From the NCBI RefSeq assembly GCF_001680005.1, contig NC_033566.1:186001-250000 (forward strand): a stretch of 64,000 bases of DNA. Reading direction: 5' to 3'. Source of the stretch: Plasmodium coatneyi. Lineage: Eukaryota; Apicomplexa; Aconoidasida; Haemosporida; Plasmodiidae. A program made the translations under genes and the position numbers. A model generated the notes under the pieces. The model was not told where the DNA came from, did not search any database, and saw only the letters and a program-made list of their open reading frames with translations. The stretch's first letter is position 1, and every line of letters begins with the position of its first letter. Shown here in pieces: positions 57,401 to 64,000 of this stretch.

Positions 57401-58365
57401 AAATGAATTACTTACGTGTGAAAATGTGTTTCACACCCCTCAAATTCGTTCACCTTTGCCTGAGTCGCTAGAGTATGTATACATATATATATATACATAT
57501 AGTACTTCCTACCTGCACCTTTGTTAAGACCCTTCATTTGCTGCTTTTTTATTTTTTATTTTTCTTTTTTTTCCACCTCTTAAGCGCCCCCAACCATCCT
57601 CAGTTGCTGAATTTCACCTCCACATTTTTTTGCGTTCCGTTATTTCTCCTAATCGTTGCTTTGGTTCATGTGTTTCTTCTTTCCTTCTGTCGTTCCGTTT
57701 ATACATTTTTCATCTTTTTTTTTCTTTCTTTGGCATTCCATTTGTTTTGTGTAATTTTGTTTAACACTGTTTAATTTTTTTCAGTTTTGTATTTTATTTT
57801 AATTTTTTTTTTTTTTTTCCCCTCACCGCTACCCCCTACGACACTTATAAAGATATAATACCACGTGCGCATAAGCGGCACCGTGTGTTAATTCAAACCT
57901 ACACGTATCTATCTATACATATGGGCACTGCCGCAAGGTTCTTCCTGTTACACCTTTTTTCGCGGTTAGAAGCAGCTACATATATAAGATAATTTTTGTC
58001 ACACGAGTCCTCTACAGATTGTACCATTTGACATTACACAAGTTGTTAGAAGCTTTTACCAAAAAAAAGAAAAAAAAAGTCCTTTTTTCAATTTACACCA
58101 TAAGTAGTACCGAACTGTGCAATTTTGTTTGCGTCCCTCTTTGCAGAGTTATTTGTGAAATATCTTTAAAGTTAGCATTTCAAGTCAACGTTTCGGCGTG
58201 ACGTTCCATCCTCTTCCCCTCAGCTGTTCCTTCGAAAGGGGCTAGCCAATTGGAAGAGAAAATAAACGAGCAATATAGCGGACGAACAAACGATAAAAAC
58301 ATAGAAGTAGCGAAGCAGCGAAAGGGGACTAGTCCCGTGACGCCACTCCAAGCAAAGCATTCAAA
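54468..58365. promoter_or_regulatory. Long divergent spacer of 3.9 kb
   Basis: The largest gene-free stretch in the window, between divergent starts of the Asn/Met-rich gene and PSS. Many short frames occur but none has a domain, a Plasmodium-like exon series or codon bias I would trust. Visible landmarks: A runs near 54928-54942 and 56925-56942, C run near 57259-57268, alternating TATATATATATACATATA near 57478-57500, and T-rich DNA from 57545 to 57825. A non-coding RNA is possible but I cannot identify one. Confidence 0.45.
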
Positions 58366-61212
58366 ATGATGTACACAAAAATGTAAGAAAAAAAAGAAAA
58401 ATGAGAAAACGAATTCTTAGCATGAACAGACCTACGGATGAGCACATGCACATCTGTACTCATGCGTAGGACACATATAAAGCTTTACCTTTAGAATACC
58501 CGTTTGTGAAAAATGCATATGCTCAGCTGTACTTCTTGTACGCCTGAAGACCGCATGATGGCTTCAAAGGCAACATTTGGTGTATAACTCTACCGCAGAC
58601 ATGTACACATTGCAAGCTTTAAACTCATACAAAATTGCACACAAATTATTTCCCCCCCTACCCTCCGCAGGTTGAATGTGTATTTCTTCGGAGGCTCCCT
58701 CCTGACCACTCTGTTGTTGGCGCAAGGAGCTGACAATTGGGACTATAGGACGAGGCTAAACATGTGAGGGGAGCAAAAATATGTTTGTTCTTGTGTGTGT
58801 ATGTTTATGTGTGTGCCATCATGTACGTGCACACCTATTCCCTTATGCACATACCCGTATTCGCCTAACTCCCTTCGCAGAGCCTCACTCATGGCACTCG
58901 TCAACCTCCTAGCAGTGGCAACTTTGTTCAAAAAATACATCTACTCTGTAAAAAGAGACACCATAACAATTATCACAAATGCGCTAATTATGTTTTACTA
59001 CCCCATCGTCCTGTTCCTGCACTTTTTTGTAAAAAAAAAAAAAAAAGAAAAAAAAAAAAGATAAGATAAGATAAGATAAGATAAGAATGACTGACGGATG
59101 CTGAGCGATGCCGAACAATACCGGATAATGCGAAAAGAATGATGAAACATTTTCAGACGCAGTGACAAGTGCACTCGCACCCCGAAATCACCTATGCTCA
59201 ATATCACACCTTCCCCCCTTTTGTGCAGACGACGAGTGAGGTAGGATCCATGATAAAACACATTTTCAAGAACATAACATTCCACACAGTAGAAAAGTCC
59301 TATATGGAGAATTGCAACTCCTTCGAAAACGTCAAGGTAAGGGGAGAGGGAAAAAAGCGGCACATTAAAAGAGGAAAAACATAACATTCAAAGAGCAATG
59401 AATATATGGCAAACTCCTACTGCCCACTCTTTTTCTCTTCCTTTTCATACGTATGCAGGACAAATTTGACGTGTTCGTGATAGCCCACCTGGGAGGCTGG
59501 TTCGTCAAGGCATTGGCCATTCGCAATTTTTTCGTGTTAAATTTAAATAGCGTATTATTCGAACTGATAGAATTAAGATTTCAGCATATTCTGCCCAACT
59601 TTTACGAGTGTTGGTGGGACCACGTAAGTGTTAAGAGTCCTCCTAGGAAAAAGAAGTGCAAAAAAAAAGCGCAAAAAAGGAGCACAAAAGAGGAGCACAA
59701 AAAAAGAACGCAAAAAAAGAACGAAGAAAAATGAAAAATGAGCCACAATACAAAGGGAGAAACACACATCTGGCTCATTTCTCCATTGCTACGATGCAAC
59801 TCACGTTTGAGCCAATTGACCAGAGCGTTCCGTTCCCCCGGCATCACACTATAATCCTCTACGTGTGTCCATTTCCCCCCACCCACCACTGCAGATCATA
59901 TTAGACGTCCTTGTATGTAACTTGGCGGGAATCCTGATAGGCTTCCTTGTTATGAAGTGGCTAAAAATGCCAGTAAGTAAATCGGAACAGAACATGGATT
60001 TACCATCAGGTTGTATGTTGGTGTTTTCTACGTACGTTCCCATATCATTTTCACCTTCGTTTTATTATTATTTTCCTTCTTTCCCTTTAGCTGTTTTCCT
60101 GGAACCTTCCAGACAAATTTAAACCGAATAAAAAGGGCATCATATTTCCAACTGTAGATAGACTGTAATGGGGAATACGCATGCATAAGCTCATTTATGC
60201 CTTTGTGTTTATTTTCCTCTTCGCAAAATTCTTCTACTATTACCATTGTCATTACTTGCCCCTTCATAATTATGCTAGCTAAGCCAGCTAGCTTTTTTTT
60301 TTTTTTTTTTTTTTTCACAAACCTGTGCATAATTTTTTTTTTTTTTTTTTTTAACCCCCCGTGCAGGTTAAGGAAGGTGTTTACGAATAGCAGCTCCCTG
60401 ATGCTGTTAGTTTTCTTCTGCCTGATGGCGAATCTGAACGATTTAAACATATTTTTTTTAAAGGCCCAATTGCACTTGTTGCAAACGAATTATTTAGTAC
60501 TCTTCCGGGAAGCAGTCATCGTGGTAGTTGTTTGTAAGTTTTTTCGAGCAGTGATAAACGTTGCACAACTGCAGCAGGTGCGAAATTGAAAGTTTATTTC
60601 CCCAATTTGTACTCATCTTTATTTCACACTATCCTCCCCCCCTCCCCTCTTAGTTCAAGGGTGCATACACCTACAGCGCATCATTTCAGAACAGTAAGCA
60701 CAACAGTTTCATTATTAAGCAATATAGATACGTGTCGTACCGATTGTACATATATACCCGCACGAGTGAATACATCACGGCTTCTGCGTATGAACAAATT
60801 GTCCCATATATTTTCCTTTTCCCTTTTATCCATGTCGTAGGCCAAACCCCAAACGCCTGTACTACACCTTTGCTGCAACGATTACGCTCTTGATAGAACT
60901 TTCTTTGGCCATAAAGTGGAAACACAACTTGGTGTCGGACAAGTCTGACCTTACTACAATTAACGTAAGACACATTATATTTTTTTTTTCGAACATGTCT
61001 TCCACTCTGTGTTCGTGCGCATGGGGGGGATCTTCCCCCTTCCGTGGATATTCCCTTTTCTCCATGTATATATACATAGCGGAGCAGATAGTGACTCATG
61101 TGCCCCTTAACTCTCACCCCCCTCCTCCCCCCTGCAGATGGTTTGGCTTTCGATAGGTGCAACCGTTTCATCGGCGCTAGCACTTCTCTACACCAACGAG
61201 AGCTTAATTTAA
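58366..61212 (+). CDS. PSS: Phosphatidylserine synthase (PSS1/2-type base exchange), eleven exons
   Basis: Multi-pass ER enzyme that makes phosphatidylserine by head-group exchange. Exons 58366-58382, 58671-58763, 58881-59028, 59229-59336, 59459-59623, 59895-59972, 60091-60164, 60367-60533, 60654-60693, 60841-60964 and 61138-61212 all join in phase to 362 residues. The diagnostic block is exons 4-6: KSYMENCNSFENV, VIAHLGGWFVKALAIR, LFELIELRFQHILPNFYECW, WDHIILDVLVCNLAGILIG. This matches the AHxxGWWxKA and FELxExxFQHxLPNFxECWWD signatures of the family. Seven or more membrane segments follow the expected layout, including the final MVWLSIGATVSSALALLY. Exon 1 (17 nt) and exon 9 (40 nt) are tiny and are the least certain; phase continuity supports them. 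Human enzymes are longer (about 470 residues). Confidence 0.9.
59060..59084 (+). repeat. GATAA microsatellite in PSS intron 3
   Basis: Five exact copies of GATAA directly after an A-rich run in the intron between exons 3 and 4 of the phosphatidylserine synthase gene. Likely length-variable between isolates. Confidence 0.9.
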
Positions 61213-61654
61213 TTATTTGAGTCACACACAAAAATTGACCCTCTTGTATGTTAGCTTATTAATGGCAATCACTTGAGTGGTATTTTCTCCCTATTAATTA
61301 ATAATTAATTTTTAATTATTATTAAAATTTACAAGTTTTTTAATCGAATATCATATTACCCTATGCACGTAGCACGTGTGGTGTATGGGCTACGCTTCGC
61401 ACATGTGTGTGTCTGCATAACTGCGTGCCAAAAAGCGTGTGTGTAGAGTGTTATACACATACACCCATGCCACATGTGTACGCTGCATTCATATACCGAA
61501 CCAGCAAGGTGAAATTCGATATGCGATATAATTAAAATTGTAACAATGTTTTTGTCAGTCTACATTGTTTTTTTTTTTTTTTTTTTTTTTTCCACCACGT
61601 TTAGCCACACCTTGTGGCGCGCCCCCCCTTTTCCACTTGCTTACATAAACATCC
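61213..61654. other. Convergent spacer after PSS
   Basis: 442 bp between convergent stops, with TTAATTATTAATAATTA-type A/T sequence near 61290-61330 and a T run of about 23 nt at 61569-61591. No gene is supported. Confidence 0.45.
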
Positions 61655-62792
61655 TTAAAACATATTTAATAGCCGCTTTATTTTATTTAAATACGGATTA
61701 TGCATAAGTATCAAGGAACATTTTTTTATATTCAAAATTTTTATATGCATTTCACTTGAGATTAAATTACAAATTTTAATTCTCACTTTTATGTCCTTCT
61801 CCAGGTAAAATATTACAGCTGTCAATAAAAAAAAATTTTTTATTTGTTCTGTTAAGTGGTGAGAAGACACCGTGGGTTGGGAAGACAACATGAGGCACCT
61901 TCTTACCATTTTGTTAATCTCCCCGCTGCTGTAAAAATCAGATACGAATGTGGCCTTTGTTCGGGCCACCTCAAACTCGTGTTCACTTATTTTGTTCTGC
62001 GACAGTAGACTTCCAACTGTGGGCGGCTCTGTCATGCCATTTGAGCGGCTAACCATGTCAGCACTGAGGGACCCCCCCACAGGCACCTCATCAGAGGGAG
62101 ACTCAAATACTAGCATGTATAGACACAAAAACAACTCCCTCAACTCTTTGCAATTCTGGCCAACGTGCAGCACCACTGTGGACAACTCCCTTATCAGCTC
62201 CTCCATAGCAATTAGTTTTTTCTTTAGACAGTTTTCGTCCTTTTTTTTTTTTAAAAATTCCTCGTCATTCAATAAATAATTGGTTACATCTTTTTTGACT
62301 TCCTTAAAAGTTCCCTTAAAATTGTTGAGCAGATTTTCTGAGATTTCCACCACCCTTACGAACAGTTCGTAAAATTTTTTATCTAATTCGAGATACCTCT
62401 TTATATGATTTTTTATTTTGCTGACTGCAAGGTCAGGTTTTTCCATTTGGATGGTCACATTTTCTATTCCTTGTGTGAACTTGAGGGGTGTTCCCAAATC
62501 AGGGTTCATTTTTCTGTGCAAAAATGTGATATACTGTTTCGGAAGGGTGGGGATTGCCAATCGGTTGAAGAAGCCTAGAGGTTGTTCTACCACCAATGCA
62601 TCATGAGATCCTAATTCGATGTGAGACGAAAACGATCACCTTCTACATAAGGGAGAGCCTCTCCCATGGTCCCCCCAATTCTTACTCTGCCCCTTTGGAC
62701 AAGTATTCCTTACTTAAAACGGCATTGACCAGCTTCGCAGTTTTTCCTCTAGGGGCATGCACAAATGCGAACTCGGTAATATGTATAAACAT
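61655..62792 (-). CDS. Conserved protein of unknown function, probably two exons
   Basis: Not recognised. The long frame (62610 down to 61655) has no ATG before conserved-looking sequence (VVEQPLGFFNRLAIPTLP); upstream of its only TTG the frame runs to a stop at 62638-62636. A canonical acceptor at 62611 and a donor at 62713 join, in phase 1, an upstream exon 62792-62714 starting MFIHITEFAFVHAPRGKTAK. The joined protein has about 344 residues. The middle is helical and charged (RYLELDKKFYELFVRVVEI, then ELIRELSTVVLHVGQNCKEL), compatible with coiled coil or a helical bundle; the C-terminus is Lys/Ile-rich. An alternative donor at 62681 gives the wrong phase. A possible intron at 61908-61829 is flanked by good sites but breaks the frame, so it was rejected. 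Confidence 0.52.
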
Positions 62793-64000
62793 GTGGTATA
62801 ATAGTGCATCCCAGCGTTATAAATTATCTGACGTGTATGCAAACGTGTTCACATTAGGATAGGGAGTGACTTTAGACAGTTGTGCAACTCCATACCAAAC
62901 GCTCAACATGGCGATGTCCTTCCTTCAGTTGTAACCCCCTTTTTCGCAATTTCACAAATCTACAAATGTAGATTGTTGAGGGGGTCATGCTATTACAAAT
63001 ATACGTACATGCCTGAATGACGAAAATGGAAGTTTTTCCCCCTGGAACCTAGAACTACATAAAAATAAAACGAAAAAAAAAAAAATTCACTATAACCCTC
63101 TTTTATGCCTCAATTGGAAATAGCTTTGTTGCTCTTCAAATGGGTACAGCAAAAAAAACTTTCATCAAAATATGTGAGGAGAAGGGGGTGTTGCGTCACT
63201 GGGGAAAGGGACAAAAAAATAAATCACATTACTAACCATTCTGTTGGATAATTTGTCCTACGATGATGCCTACCACCCCCAAAAAAAACATATAAATTTT
63301 TAGAACACCATTTAGGAAGATCCCACAATTTGATCAATTTATGTATTCCCAATAGTTGCCTTTTTTTTTTTTTTTTTTTTTTTTTGCTGAACATGCGGGG
63401 TCAGGTCAAACAATTTAACCAAGCCAATTTTTTAAGGGGAAATCGATTTTTTTTTTTTTTTTTTTCCTTTTTATTTTTTCACAAAATTTACCTTAGTGAT
63501 TCTTAAAATTTTCTCTTCCTTTCTGTTTTTTCTCTTTTTTTTTGTCGGAAAGTGGAGATCCCCGTGTATGCGCGATTTTTTTGTGAGTACGTCCGTTCGT
63601 ATGGATGTATGCATACGCGCATGTATATATGTATATACGTACGTATGGTACGCATGTTCGCATGCGCTTATGTATGCATAGGCGTAATCGAGCAGTTCAC
63701 CGTTTCGTTTGTTCTCTTATTCGTTCGTTCGCCCGCTCAGGCGTTGCAATGCCCACACGCATTCGCAACCATTAAGTGGTGAGCACTGCAAATTTTTTCG
63801 AACCACACAATTTGATAACATTTAAGTGTATATATTTGCTTTCTGTACGCAGCTAACCGTGTTGTTATTTTCCCCCCAACCGCTTTTTTTTTTTTTTTCT
63901 TTTGGGATAACTCGTCTCATTTTTGTGCGTACCACTTTGCCGAACCTGCTACTGTTCATCTCATCATTTGATCAACTCCGTTTAAGTAAGATCGAATTTT
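62793..64000. other. Right-edge region without a supported gene
   Basis: About 1.2 kb. It holds T runs near 63361-63385 and 63447-63465, and alternating GTATATATGTATATACGTACG-like sequence near 63620-63645. Two short plus-strand frames after 63496 begin in T-rich DNA and show no family signal. It contains the promoter of the minus-strand gene above and perhaps the flank of a gene beyond the window. Confidence 0.45.

Noticed and set aside
61829..61908. Possible 80-nt intron in the last minus-strand gene
   Set aside because: The donor and acceptor look good, but joining them shifts the frame into an early stop, whereas the unspliced frame is open to a natural end.
1..64000. Search for tRNA, rRNA, CRISPR, transposase or viral features
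   Set aside because: No cloverleaf with a convincing T-loop, no rRNA-like block, no spaced repeat-spacer array and no transposase or reverse transcriptase motif was seen; small structured RNAs cannot be excluded by eye.

Overview
The window looks like nuclear DNA of a malaria parasite of the simian/vivax group, most likely Plasmodium knowlesi or P. coatneyi. The reasons are: moderate base composition (not the extreme A+T of P. falciparum) with many long poly(T)/poly(A) runs in introns and spacers; intron-containing genes whose gene order appears to match, from memory, part of P. falciparum chromosome 13; and an apparently intact SICAvar variant-antigen gene, a family restricted to P. knowlesi and close relatives. 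I cannot separate the two species by eye.

Layout. 0.6-10.6 kb: housekeeping genes for a ribosomal L1-domain protein (RSL1D1/UTP30-like, +), an NSE1-like SMC5/6 subunit (-), ABCE1/RLI1 (+) and proteasome lid deubiquitinase RPN11 (+). 11.6-18.1 kb: three genes for predicted secreted proteins: a small Cys-rich EGF-like protein (+), a 224-residue acidic protein (-) and a 1,060-residue protein with an Asp/Glu block and Lys-rich helical repeats (-). 19.4-38.8 kb: alanyl-tRNA synthetase with an apicoplast-type leader (-), MRT4 (+), NADH-cytochrome b5 reductase (-), a NOP9-like Pumilio-type protein (-), a canopy-like saposin-fold secretory protein (+), a conserved unknown (-) and U1-70K (-). 40.3-41.6 kb: SKP1 (+).

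43.3-50.9 kb: one eight-exon SICAvar gene (about 1,464 residues), preceded by about 1.2 kb of strand-skewed purine/pyrimidine DNA holding a 42-bp perfect palindrome. Its two largest introns (about 1.0 and 1.5 kb) share one layout: tandem 29-30 nt repeats, then a related element of about 70 nt, then a purine-rich tract. This is the most interesting part of the window. The core gene order resumes afterwards with an Asn/Met-rich protein (-), phosphatidylserine synthase (11 exons, +) and a conserved unknown (-).

The core genes serve ribosome assembly and recycling (L1-like, MRT4, NOP9-like, ABCE1), proteolysis (RPN11, SKP1), splicing (U1-70K), genome maintenance (NSE1), translation (AlaRS) and lipid or redox metabolism (PSS, CBR). 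They are not an operon; they share a neighbourhood only. Exon models were assembled by hand from GT/AG sites, reading phase and remembered family sequences. Single-exon boundaries are firm; small first exons are the least certain.
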